DNA from: Aquarana catesbeiana
Lineage: Eukaryota > Chordata > Amphibia > Anura > Ranidae
Length of the DNA: 64,000 nt
Assembly (NCBI RefSeq): GCF_042186555.1
Contig: NC_133327.1
Span: 105,923,167-105,987,166 of the forward strand
Reading direction: 5' to 3'
The first letter of the stretch is position 1. Every line of letters starts with the position of its first letter. The notes beneath the pieces are model-generated. The model was given only the letters and a program-made list of their open reading frames with translations, was not told the DNA's origin and did not search any database. The position numbers and the translations under genes were made by a program. Positions 44,895 through 55,048 of the stretch are shown piece after piece.

Positions 44895-46925
44895 CACTAG
44901 GGAACAATTTGGGGTGTTCGCGGCAAATTCGAATGCCGCGGAACACCCTTTAAAAGTCTATAGGAGAAATCAAAAGTGCTAATTTTAAAGGCTTATATGC
45001 AAGTTATTGTCATAAAAAGTGTTTGGGGACCTGGGTCCTGCCCCAGGGGACATGGATCAATGCAAAAAAAAGTTTTAAAAACGGCCATTTTTTCAGGAGC
45101 AGTGATTTTAATAATGCTTAAAGTGAAACAATAAAAGTGTAATATCCCTTTAAGTTTCATAGCTGGGGGGTGTCTATAGTATGCCTGTAAAGGGGCGCAT
45201 GTTTCCCATGTTTAGAACAGTCTGACAGCAAAATGACATTTCAAAGGAAAAAAGTCATTTAAAACTACTCGCAGGTATTGCATTGCCGGTCCGACAATAC
45301 ACATAGAAGTTCATTGATAAAAACGGCATGGGAATTCCCCACAGGGGAACCCCGAACCAAAATTTAAAAAAAAAATGACATGGGGGTCCCCCTAAATTCC
45401 ATACCAGGCCCTTCAGGTCTGGTATGGATATTAAGGGGAACCCCGGCCAAAATTTTAAAAAAAAAATGACGTGGGGGCCCCCCTAAATTCCATACCAGAC
45501 CTGAAGCTGGTGTGGATTTTAAGGGGAACCCCGCGCCAAAATTGAAAAAAAAAACGGCGTGGGGTCCCCCTAAAAATCCATACCAGACCCTTATCCGAGC
45601 ACGCAACCTGGCAAGCCGCAGGAAAAGAGGGGGGGCGAGAGAGCGCTCCCCCCTCCTGAACCGTACCAGGCCACATGCCCTCAACATTGGGAGGGTGCTT
45701 TGGGGTAGCCCCCCGAAACACCTTGTCCCCATGTTGATGAGGACAAGGGCCTCATCCTCACAACTCTGGCCAGTGGTTGTGGGGGTCTGTGGGGGGCTTA
45801 TCGGAATCTGGAAGCCCCCTTTAACAAGGGGACCCCCAGATCCAGCCCCCCCTGTGTGAAATGGTAAGGGGGTACAAAAGTACCCCTACCATTTCACTAA
45901 AAAAGTGTAAAAAATGTTAAAAATGACAAGAGACAGTTTTTGACAATTCCTTTATTTAAATGCTTCTTCTTTCTTCTATCTTCCTTCATCTTCTTCTTCT
46001 GGTTCTTCTGGCTCTTCTGGTTCTTCCTCCGGCGTTCTCGTCCAGCATCTCCTCCGCGGCGTCTTCTATCTTCATGGCATGGGGGGAGGCTCCCGCTCTT
46101 TTCTTCATCTTCTTCTCTTCTTCTCTTCTTCATCTTCTTCTTTTCTTCTCTTCTTCTCTTCATCTTCTTCTCCGGGCCGCTCCGCATCCATGCTGGCATG
46201 GAGGGAGGCTCCCGCTGTGTGACGCGTCTCCTCTTCTGACGGCTCTTAAATAATGGGGGGGCGGGGCCACCCGGTGACCCGCCCCCCTCTGACGCACGGG
46301 ACATGACGGGACTTCCCTGTGGTATTCCCCGTGACGTCACAGGGAAGTCCCGTCAAGTCACCGTGCGTCAGAGGGGGGGCGGGGTCACCGGGTGGCCCCG
46401 CCCCCATTATTTAAGAACCGTCAGAAGAGGAGACGCGTCATGCAGCGGGAGCCTCCCTCCATGACAGCATGTATGCGGAGCGGCCCGGAGAAGAAGATGA
46501 AGAAGAGAAGAAGAGAAGAAGAGAAAAAAAGAAGATGAAGAAGAAGATGAAGAAGAGAAGAAGATGAAGAGAAGAGCAGGAGCCTCCCCCCATGCCATGG
46601 GTGCAGAGCGGCCCGAGGAGAAGAAGATAGAAGACGCCGCGGAGGAGATGCTGGACGAGAACGCCGGAGGAAGAACCAGAAGAGCAAGAAGAACCAGAAG
46701 AAGAAGATGAAGGAAGCTAGAAGAAAGAAGAAGCATTTAAATAAAGGAATTGTCAAAAACTGTCTCTTGTCATTTTTAACATTTTTGACAGTTTTTTAGT
46801 GAAATGGTAGGGGTACTTTTGTACCCCCTTACCATTTCACACAGGGGGGGGCGGGATCTGGGAGTCCCCTTGTTAAAGGGGGCTTCAAGATTCCGATTAA
46901 CCCCCCCGCCCGCAGACCCCCAGGG
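44895..46925 (-). mobile_element. hAT-family derivative carrying a giant palindrome
   Basis: 44895-45330 is an inverted, diverged copy of the right sub-terminal region of the intact hAT (17100-17498), starting from a degraded TAGGG end. 45360-45860 contains repeated GGGGAACCCC...CCATACCAGACC blocks, and 45778-46922 is a large palindrome. The other hAT terminus is missing. It is inserted in the Gypsy pol region. It has no transposase. Confidence 0.75.
45778..46922. repeat. giant inverted repeat, about 1.1 kb
   Basis: The arms run from about 45778 to 46321 and from 46338 to about 46922 around a 16-base spacer. Near the centre GACGGGACTTCCCTGTG (46305-46321) pairs exactly with 46338-46354. Outer arm parts pair in ATGGTAAGGGGGTACAAAAG and CTTATCGGAATC. 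The arms differ slightly in length, mainly in GAA/TTC-rich simple repeats. Mirror open frames on both strands are products of the symmetry. Confidence 0.9.
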
Positions 46926-47213
46926 CACCTTGATAATTGGAAGCAGTACCAGTGGACTGTGAAAATGGGGTGTTGGAGCTGTTCTCTGACAGGTGTAGCA
47001 GGACTAACAGTAGTCCTTAATTTCCTGATATACACCGGGCCAATAAAAACGCTGTAAAACCCGTTCCTGGGATGTTACCACTCCAAAGTGACCCCAGAGT
47101 ACATGATTATGAGCCAAATGTAACACCTTAGCCCTAAAAGGTTTGGGTACCACCAGTTGTTCCAATACTTTATCATTGACTTTAGTTACTCTGTACAATA
47201 AGTCATGATTCAC
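46926..47213 (-). pseudogene. Gypsy integrase N-terminal (zinc-binding) remnant
   Basis: The minus strand from 47213 shows FRAKVLHLAHNHVLWGHFG (HHCC histidines), RFYWPGVYQEIKDYC, then a stop and SC..CQ, followed by a PLV-LPIIKVP linker as in Gypsy integrases. The catalytic core that should follow is cut off by the hAT derivative at about 46925. Confidence 0.8.
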
Positions 47214-47478
47214 AGCAAAATGGGGAACTGCACACCCGCCCCTGGGTGCTGTGGTTCACCATTTAACACTGTGGCCTGTTCCCTGGCGGGGATCAAAGTG
47301 GGGTCCCTCATCTGAGCACTAAGGAAATCTTACCGGGACCCCCGAGATCTGACAAATCTGGCTCAGAGGAGGTACTTTCCGCTTCCAATCCCGCAAACAC
47401 CGCTAGGGGAACAGATTCACTTTCTGCAGGTTCAGCCATCGGTACTGATCCACAGTATAAACATCCTGTAACACAGTA

Positions 47479-47808
47479 TTATTTACTAACCTCTTGCTTT
47501 TTTAGGGAAACCCCCGAACCTTTGAGCTTTTGCTCATACAAGTCCCAAAATATGGGGCAGTCTTGCCCGATTAGTAAGTCATGAGGTAATCCAGGGACCA
47601 CCCCAACTTTCAGAGTAGCAGTTCCTGCTGGTTTACACAGGGTCACACAGGCCACTGGATAGTTTTTAACATCACCATGCACACAGATGACCCCGGCCTG
47701 TTCCCTCTGTACCAGCTTTCTCTGCAAGCCCTCCACTTGGAGCAGGGTGACGACACTCCTAGAGTCAAGGAGCTCTATAACCTTCTTCCATTGGCACACA
47801 CCACACAT
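47479..47808 (-). pseudogene. Gypsy protease remnant
   Basis: The segment KKVIELLDSRSVVTLL resembles the aspartic protease active-site region, with DSR in place of the usual DS/TG. GLPHDLLIGQDCP matches the protease C-terminal motif. It is in the same frame as gag after a TGA at 47809-47811. Confidence 0.7.
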
Positions 47809-48816
47809 TCATGCGGATTCAAGCTGGTTGCAGCACATCAGGCATGGGCATACATGGAGCGATGACAACCCACGTCGCACTCCATTGGTTCCTCCCGTCT
47901 TGGGCATTGGGCCGCCAGATGGCCCAGTTGATGGAAGGGCCAAAGCTTCCAGAGAACCCTGCTGGTTCTCTGGAAGATTTGGCCCTGGGGTGCCCCTGGA
48001 AGTTGTATTATGCACCAGAGCAGACACCATGTGATCACCGGGTGCCATCCTGGTGCTGAAACGCACTTCTTTGGAACGGGACAGCTCTCTGGGGACAGAG
48101 GGACTCTCCTGGAAATTTTCCGCATAACTGTAGCGCTCAACAGCAGCAGCCATCTCATCCAGGGACTGAGGCTCGGACTGAGCCACCCATCAGTGGAGCT
48201 CCCTGGGCAGCCCATGCAGAAAACGGTTCAGTGCGATTCTTTCCACAATCTGAGTAGATCTCCTTTCCTCAGGTTTCAGGCAGTCCTGGAACAAGTGCAT
48301 CGGGTGGTAGAGCTGCCCATGGGCAGGCTTAGCCTTGTCAAAGCGCCAGCCATGGACTCGGTTTGCCCTTAAAGCGATAGTATCTCCCAGCCTTGCTAGG
48401 ATTTCTGCTTTTGGGCGCTTATAGTCCCGTGCTGACTCAGGGGCCAAGTCACAGTATGCCTGCTGGGGATATGTGGCCAGGAAAGATGCCAGCACATCTG
48501 CCCAGTCTTTCTCAGGCAGACCGTCCCTTGCTGCAATCCGCTCAAACGTCTCTAGGTACGATTTGACATTGTCTGTGGCTGTCAACTTTTGCAGGGTCTG
48601 CTCCATTGCCATTCGCGGGTCTCTCTTTACAGCAGGGTCACTTTGCAGCATTGCAGCCTGCTGGGTCACTACTTGCTGTAAACCTGCTAGCTGTAAGCAG
48701 TTTGTTTCTAGTTGCACAGCGACTGCCTGGGCGTTAGCCACTGCTAACTGTTTAATTAGCTCCTCCATGGCTTGTTCAGAAGATTTCACAGCCTGTGCAG
48801 CTTTCACCCAGGACAT
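47809..48816 (-). pseudogene. Gypsy gag with SCAN-like capsid region, one stop and a shift
   Basis: Gag forms the particle. From the ATG at 48816 the frame gives 208 residues to a TGA at 48190-48192, then continues in frame to 47809. Residues about 140-208 (EILARLGDTIALRANRVHGW to RFLHGLPRELH) resemble the SCAN domain, which is known to derive from Gmr1-like gag. A zinc-knuckle remnant (GHLAAQCP) is read in a neighbouring frame near 47900-47960, so a frameshift precedes it. Confidence 0.8.
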
Positions 48817-49073
48817 GGGAATGGCCTGTACCCCTCAAACTGCCCGCATCCTCCACCAACTGTAAGGTATCAGAGGGGTGAACAGCTGGCTCAGAGACAG
48901 TCCAGTAAAATTAAAGTAAGCTTTATTCAGCAAAAGGTAAGTCAAACAGAAAAACTATAGGCTTGTCTTGTAACACAGTTGCACACACTGGTAAAGTTCA
49001 GTGTCTGTAGTAAACAGATTTATGTGCACAATTCACAGCTTTAGCCAGAGCTTCAGTCTTTCATTTGACTTAG

Positions 49074-50166
49074 CCAGGGTCGTTGCTAGGTGGCAAAAAA
49101 GACCAGGGGCTTCAGCCCGAAGTCAGAGCCCAGCACCGGGGGGGTTGTGTGGAGGGGGGGTGTTACCTACCAGACAGGCACTGACCTATCTGACATACAG
49201 TGACCTACCTGACATACAGTGACCTACCTGACAAACACAGACCTATCTGACATACACTGGGATGGCAGGCGGTGGGGTTGTGTGGAGGGGGGGTGTTACC
49301 TACTTGACATTCACTGACCTATCTGATACACACTGACCTACCTGACAAACACTGACCTACATGGCTGACATACACTGACCTACCTGACATGCGCTGACCT
49401 ATCTGACATACACTGACCTACATGATACGCACTGGCCTACCTGGCTGACATTGGCATACACTGACCTACCTGGATGACATACACTGACCTACCTGACATA
49501 CACTGACCTACCTATCTGACATACACTGACCTACCTAGCTGACACACACTGACCTACCTGGCTGACCTACACTGACCTACCTGACACACACTGACCTACC
49601 TGGCTGACATACACTGACCTACCTGACGCACACTGACCTACCTGGCTGACATACACTGACCTACCTGGCTGACATACACTGACCTACCTGACACACACTG
49701 ACCTACCTGACACACTGACCTACCTGGCTGAAATACACTGACCTACCTGACACACACTGACCTACCTATCTGACATACACTGACACACACTGACCTGGTA
49801 CCTTTAATCCTCTCCTCTCTTCTGTCCCACTCCCAGCCACCATGGCCGTTATTCTGTTCTCCTGCTGGCTGCTTAACAGAGCGTGACTCCGCGCCGGCTC
49901 CATACAAGGAGAAATCGAGCACAGCTGCCGTTTTCCTGATCTCCTGCTGCTTTCCTCAGGCCAGGCAGCATATCACTCCTCCGGCAACAATCAGTGCAGT
50001 GGGCATTGTCGCAATGGCCGAATCACAGAAGGTTAAATGCGGCTGCTGTCCGTTCTTTCTCTCCCTTTCTCTACAGTGACTGCTGGACACCTTAGACACT
50101 CGGGGCTATTGGCCCCACATTCGGGGCTCCAGGCTCAATAGCCACCCCCTAATGACGCCTATGGGT
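49074..50166. mobile_element. insertion family R2, copy 1, inside the Gypsy LTR
   Basis: The segment is absent from the other LTR. It starts near CCAGGGTCGTTGCTAGGTGG and ends with CAATAGCCACCCCCTAATGACGCCTATGG; the right end matches the copy ending at 52557. TTTAG-like words at both borders suggest a short target duplication of 6-8 bp. It contains the minisatellite at 49180-49800. Confidence 0.6.
49180..49800. repeat. minisatellite, CTGACATACACTGACCTACC-type unit
   Basis: Many copies of GACATACACTGACCTACCTG with optional GGCT insertions, giving units of about 20-34 bp. The array lies within the R2 insertion. Confidence 0.95.
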
Positions 50167-50354
50167 TTAGCTCACCCCAGCAGGCCACAATCCAGCAATA
50201 GAGCTCTCCTCCCAACCTGCTAATGTCTCTCACTCCAAGCACACAGCTCCACTGACATTTTTAGAGCACCTGATTAATAAGCAGGTCTGAAGGGGAAGTA
50301 CCTACCTTCCTTAATTAACTCCATCCTGACCCTGCCCCAGGCTGACTCTCTACA

Positions 50355-50701
50355 ATACCTTCCTATTCCTTGCTCCCTCTGACTTCCTCCCAGATATATA
50401 ACTAATCCCCAAAGCTACTTCTATTCACAGTCAGGCAGGCACTCTGACATCATCACAAACAATAAAGGACAAGCAGACCTGCATTGTAATTGCAGACAAA
50501 GAGGTCCCTGCCACAACCCGAAGACTCTTTCCACAATCTGAGTAGGTCCCTGTCACAACCCGAAGACTCTTTTCACAATCTGTGGCCCAGCAGGCCACAA
50601 TTCAGCAATGGAGCTCTCCTCCCAATGTGCTGATGTCTCTCTCACTCCAAGCACACAGCTCCAAGTAGGCACTCTGACATCATCACAAACAATACAGGAC
50701 A
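50355..50701. repeat. LTR-flank repeat, first tandem copy
   Basis: Contains TTCCTATTCCTTGCTCCCTC, GACATCATCACAAACAATA, GTCCCTGCCACAACCCGAAG and an LTR-like GGCCCAGCAGGCCACAATTC block. The same set recurs at 51423-51770 and 52558-52640. This is a tandem or segmental duplication of LTR plus flank. Confidence 0.65.
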
Positions 50702-51422
50702 ATAGACATGTGCATTCGTTTTCGTCCGAATGCATTTTCGTCCGAATTTCAGGTATTTTCGTTATCGTTTTAAGAAAAGATTACAAAAGTGCAGAATACG
50801 AAAAACAAAAGATCCGACATAAACAAATGCTTTATTTTCGTTTTCATTGCTACAACAGTTCGATATAGATAGGAGATTCGACATGATGATGACAATAACA
50901 ATCTGTCCATCAAACCTGTGGTCAAATGTGCCTAACCTTAACTCTATTAGTCCAAGATTATTCTACATAGAGAGAAAAGATTCGACATAGAGAGAAAAGA
51001 TTTGACGTAGGGGAGAAAAGATTTGACGTAGGGGAGAAAAGATTCGACGTAGGGGAGAAAAGATAAATAAAAATAATGATGATGATGAATGTTATTGGCT
51101 GATTGTAACCAAAGAGGAGGAGCAGTAAAATAGCTAGAACTAAATACACACGTACTTTGGCTTATGGTGTCTGTTAAAACTTCTAAGAAGATTTGACGGA
51201 GCAGGTAAACTATACGGCGTCGTGCAGTTTAGCTGCTCCGTCTAATCTTCTTTGAACATTTGACAGACACCATAAGCCTTCAATGACAGATTCGACCTTA
51301 ATTTGGATTTTCGGACTAATGCAATTTTTAACGAAAAACGAAATAAATAAAAACAAATTTCGGGAGTAACTAAATAAATTTATTTTTCGGACGAAACGAA
51401 ATATTTCAGTGTGCACATGTTT
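50702..51422. mobile_element. hAT-like MITE, 721 bp, with long inner hairpin
   Basis: ACAGGACA lies at 50694-50701 and 51423-51430 as an 8-bp duplication. The ends ATAGACATGTGCA and AAACATGTGCACA (reverse complement of right) are related inverted repeats. A foldback at 51159-51278 lies inside, and four AGAAAAGATTYGACGTAG-like short repeats lie at 50975-51065. No transposase. Confidence 0.85.
51159..51278. repeat. 53-bp-arm foldback inside the hAT MITE
   Basis: Arms at 51159-51211 and 51226-51278 pair at about 47 of 53 positions around a 14-base loop. The size and near-perfect pairing resemble a microRNA precursor. Transcription is unknown. Confidence 0.8.
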
Positions 51423-51770
51423 ACAGGACAAGCAGTCCTGCATTGTAATTGCAGACACAGAAGGCCCTTGCCACAACCCGAAAACTGTTTCCACAATCTG
51501 AGTAGGTCCCTGTCACAACCCGAAGACTCTTTTCACAATCTGTGGCCCAGCAGGCCACAATTCAGCAATGGAGCTCTCCTCCCAATGTGCTGATGTCTCC
51601 CTCACTCCAAGCACACAGCTCCACTGACATTTTTAGAGCACCTGATTAATAAGCAGGTCTGAAGGGGAAGCACCTGCCCTCCTGAATTAACCCCTTCCTG
51701 ACCCTGACCCAGGCTGACTCTCCACAATACCTTCCTATTCCTTGCTCCCTCTGGCTTCCTCCCAGAAGGG
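51423..51770. repeat. LTR-flank repeat, second and third partial copies
   Basis: Continues the repeat broken by the hAT MITE, then a longer LTR-like block (51541-51718) and TTCCTATTCCTTGCTCCCTC again. Confidence 0.6.
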
Positions 51771-52557
51771 GGGGGGGCAGTGGTAAGCATTTTTTCACGG
51801 GCGATGGCTGGTGTTGTCACTTCAATCATCATGGCATAATGGTTGATATGGTGTCAGGGTGATTGAAATGCATTATTTCTATTGTTACATTCTAATATAT
51901 AATGAAGTGGTTCAACTCACCATACTGCAGAATCAGTGGGAGCCCTGGGCGTGTCACTTGCCACATCTCCTGCCACCAGATGCAGCGTCTTACTTGCCAC
52001 CGTCACCTGCCACTAGATGTGGATTGTCACTTGCCATGTCGCCTGCCACCAGAGGTGGGTTGCCACTTGCCAACTGATGTGGATTGTCACTTGCCATGCC
52101 AGCCAGTGCCACCAAATGTGCATTGACGCTGCATTGGTGGCAGTCTGACAGCACTGGTCCATTTAGTGAGAGCGATGATGCGGGGCGAGCAGTGAGAGAT
52201 GATGTCATCTCGCTGCTCCCCGCCGCACCTCCGACATTGAAGCAAGGAGGTCTGGCTGCAAAGTGGAGCTCCACGATGACTGTGCTGTGAGGGCGGAGGA
52301 GCGCCGATTTGTGGCGGACAGTGAGAGATTATGTCATCTCTCTGCTGCTCGCCGCACCTCGCTGCCAAATTGAAGAGGCCCGGCTGTGAAGAACTCGCTT
52401 CTTTCCTCTCCTCCGCCTCTCTCATGCAGCCAGCCAGCCTGCCGCAGCAGCCGTAACCCGCTGGTTAGGCAGGGACCCTGTGGCAAGAGACTCGGGGCTA
52501 TGGGCCCCAGATTCGGGGCTATAGCCCCAATAGCCACCCCCTAGCAATGCCCCTGTC
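51771..52557. mobile_element. insertion family R2, copy 2
   Basis: The right end (CGGGGCTATAGCCCCAATAGCC then ACCCCCTAGCAATGCCCCTG) matches that of copy 1. The left part starts at a G run. A short minisatellite of CACTTGCCA / CTGCCACCAGATGTG units lies at 51955-52125. It interrupts the LTR-flank repeat, which resumes at 52558. Confidence 0.55.
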
Positions 52558-52726
52558 TGACATCATCACAAACAATACAGGACAAGCAGTCCTGCATTGT
52601 AATTGCAGACACAGAGGTCCCTGCCACAACCCAAAGCATCAAAGAGGGGAGATAAGCACTGGCTGCTGAAGGAGGTATAAGGTAAGCATAGTTGCTTTTT
52701 CTGTTCCCCCTAGACAAAATGAGCAT
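52558..52726. repeat. LTR-flank repeat, last fragment
   Basis: GACATCATCACAAACAATAC through CTGCCACAACCC repeats the blocks at 50450-50520 and 51423-51480. After about 52640 the sequence is unassigned. Confidence 0.6.
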
Positions 52727-52730
52727 TTAA

Positions 52731-53154
52731 AGTATAACTAAAGGCAAAGCTTTTTTTTTTTGTTTTGGATAGAGTGGAGATGGATTAGAACACCTGTCAA
52801 TTTTTATTGCTTTCTGTGCTCCCATTAGGGAGATTCACCCTCTAAATTTGTCCTGATTACCATTAAAATTCAAAGTGAAATTAAAGAAAAAATCTAAATT
52901 TTTAGGTTGTCCCCAGAAAAGTAATAGAGGGGAAATCTTCCAATGAGGACACTAGTTCTGGTGACTTGGGGTCCCCAAGGATTTCCCTTAATTTGTAGAG
53001 ATTTCCTCTCACTTCCTGCTTGGCTATGGGACAAGAAGTGAATGGAAATCTTCCCCATTAGACACAGATGGCAAAAGAAAACCTGACAGGGGTTATAAAC
53101 CTTGCTTGCTCTATCCCAAATTGAAAAAAATAAAGTTTTGCCTATAGTTCTACT
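52731..53154. mobile_element. TTAA-flanked MITE, 424 bp, uninterrupted
   Basis: TTAA lies at 52727-52730 and 53155-53158, with ends AGTATAACTAAAGGC and GCCTATAGTTCTACT. It is the same family as 41733-42551, without the nested insert. Its right TTAA is also the left TTAA of the next element. Confidence 0.9.
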
Positions 53155-53499
53155 TTAAAATGTTACTAAACCTAGGACCCTGCATTCACTATATTTGGTC
53201 TCCCACAGTACACAGAACATGAAAATGCAATTCGTTTAGTAAATATAAACTGCTAAATGCCTTTTCTCTTCAGCAGTATATAGTAGTCTTATGACTTCCA
53301 TCAGTGTCTGGTTAAAGCTTGTAGGAGGAGTTTTCATTCTCTCCTGACTGTCCTATGAGGCTGCAGGACCCCTGACCCTCTGTCCGGACAGTGCTGATTG
53401 GCCCTATGCTGATCACACACACCCTCCCAAGAAATAAAAATACTCTCTAGCAGTATACACCAAACTGAGCATGTGCAGAGTGACTCCAAGGCTCTATAC

Positions 53500-53653
53500 C
53501 AGGGGTAGGCAACCTCGGCCCTCCAGCTGTTTTGAAACTACAAGTCCCATGAGACATTGCAAGACCCTGACAATCACAAGCATGACTCCTGGAGGCAGAA
53601 GCATGATGGGATTTGTAGTTTCACAACTGGAGTGCCGAGGTTGCCTACCCCTG
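53500..53653. mobile_element. small hAT MITE, 154 bp
   Basis: CTCTATAC occurs at 53492-53499 and 53654-53661 as a perfect 8-bp duplication. The ends CAGGGGTAGGCAACCTCGG are near-perfect inverted repeats of the CAGGGGTGGGCAA type common in hAT MITEs. Confidence 0.95.
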
Positions 53654-53665
53654 CTCTATACTGTC

Positions 53666-54816
53666 AGACAAGCCTGATTTCTTTTTATGAAGAGGTAAGT
53701 AAAACCTTGGACAGAGGGGTGGCTGTGGACGTGGTTTACTTGGATTTTGCAAAAGCGTTCGATACAGTTCCGCACACACGGCTCATGTGTTAGCTAAAGT
53801 CTACAGGGTTGGAAATATCAGTTTGTAAATGGATAGAAAACTGGCTAAAAGACAGAATTCAGAGAGTAGTGGTTAATGATTCTTACTCTGAATGGTCTAA
53901 GGTTATCAGTGGTGTACCCCAAGGTTCAGTGCTGGGACCCTTACTCTTTAATATCTTTATAAATGATATTGGGTCTGGGATCAAAAGTAACATTTCTGTC
54001 TTTGCAGATGACACCAAGCTATGCAGTGGAATAACGTCCTTACAGGATGTCTCCAATTTACAAGCCGACCTCAATGCACTGTCTAATTGGGCGACTATGT
54101 GGCAGATGAGGTTTAATGTTGAGAAATGTAAAGTTATGCACATGGGGGCTAAGAATATGCATGCATCATACATTCTAGGGGGAGTACAACTGGGGGAATC
54201 CGTAGTGGAGAAGGATCTGGGGGTTTTGGTAGATCATAAGCTCAATAATAGCATGCAATGCCAAGCTGCGGTTTCCAAAGCGAGCAAAGTTCTTTCTTGT
54301 ATTAAGAGAGGTATGGACTCCAGAGAGAGAGATATCATTTTGCCCCTGTTCAAATCATTAGTAAGACCTCAACTGGAATATGCCGTTCAGTTTTGGGCAC
54401 CAGTTCTCAAAAAGGATATCGGGGAACTGGGGAAAGTGCAGAGAAGGGCAACCAAACTGATAAGAGGCATGGAGGAGCTCAGCTATGAGCAAAGATTAGA
54501 GGAACTGAATTTGTTCACTCTTGAGAAGAGGAGAATAAGGGGGGATATGATCAACATGTTTAAATATATAAGGGGTCCATATAGTGAACTTGGTGTTGAG
54601 TTATTCACTTTACGGTCAACACAGAGGACAAGGGGGCACTCTTTACGACTGGAGGAAAAGAGATTTCATCTCCAAATACGGAAAGGTTTCTTCACAGTTA
54701 GAGCTGTGAAAATGTGGAATAGACTCCCTCCAGAGGTGGTTCTGGCCAGCTCAGTAGATTGCTTTAAGAAAGGCCTGGATACTTTCCTAAATGTACATAA
54801 TATAACTGGGTACTGA
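53666..54816 (+). pseudogene. CR1-like reverse transcriptase, C-terminal part
   Basis: The frame shows FYEEVSKTLDRG, VYLDFAKAFDTVPH, SGVPQGSVLGPLLFNIFIND and VFADDTKL, the RT core, then RRATKLIRGMEELSYEQRLEEL and LEKRRIRGDMI from the CR1 C-terminal domain. One in-frame TAG at 53791-53793 interrupts it; the remaining 340 or so codons are open to the stop at 54816. The N-terminal endonuclease is missing. Confidence 0.88.
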
Positions 54817-55048
54817 CATTTATAGGTAAAGTTGATCCAGGGATAATCCGATTGCCTCTCTGGGATCAGGAAGGAATTTTTTCCCCTGCTGTAGCAAATT
54901 GGAGCATGCTCTGCTGGGGTTTTTTGCCTTCCTCTGGATCAACTGTGGGTATAGTATTGGGTATATTGTTTTTTTGTTTTTTTGTTTTTTTATGGTTGGA
55001 CTGGATGGACTTGTGTCTTTTTTCGACCTGACTAACTATGTAACTATG
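53666..55048 (+). mobile_element. CR1-like LINE, 5'-truncated
   Basis: The copy starts inside the RT region and runs through the end of ORF2 and a 3' UTR with GGTTGGACTGGATGGACTTG to a short tail of two AACTATGT-type repeats. 5' truncation and a short microsatellite tail are typical of CR1/L2 LINEs. Confidence 0.85.

Larger units (their letters stand above)
44137..50354 (-). mobile_element. Gmr1-like Ty3/Gypsy LTR retrotransposon, broken and heavily interrupted
   Basis: Two LTR copies (44137-44517 and 48861-50354, the second with a 1.1-kb insertion) flank minus-strand gag, protease, integrase N-terminus and RNase H. In minus-strand order the domains are gag, PR, IN, RNase H, whereas ordinary Ty3/Gypsy elements have IN last. 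This order, plus a SCAN-like gag, fits the Gmr1 group. A hAT derivative (44895-46925) lies where the IN core and RT should be. The outer limit of the right LTR is uncertain because LTR-like DNA continues in tandem to about 52640. Confidence 0.75.
48861..50354 (-). repeat. 5' LTR of the Gypsy element, split by an insertion
   Basis: LTR sequence at 48861-49073 and 50167-50354 matches the copy at 44137-44517. The plus-strand ends are TGTA and TACA. On the minus strand the LTR is followed by TTGGTGGAGGATGCGGGC (48843-48860), a TGG-containing candidate primer binding site; I cannot name the tRNA. Confidence 0.7.

Noticed and set aside
45897..46756. Mirror open frames on both strands rich in F/L/S or K/R/E
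   Set aside because: They reflect the giant palindrome and its TTC/GAA simple repeats, with the same protein read from each arm.
49180..49800. CRISPR-like direct repeats
   Set aside because: Units are contiguous minisatellite copies of variable length without unique spacers, in a eukaryotic genome.
44137..50354. Endogenous retrovirus with env
   Set aside because: No envelope-like frame was seen; SCAN-like gag and domain order point to a Gmr1-type Ty3/Gypsy retrotransposon.
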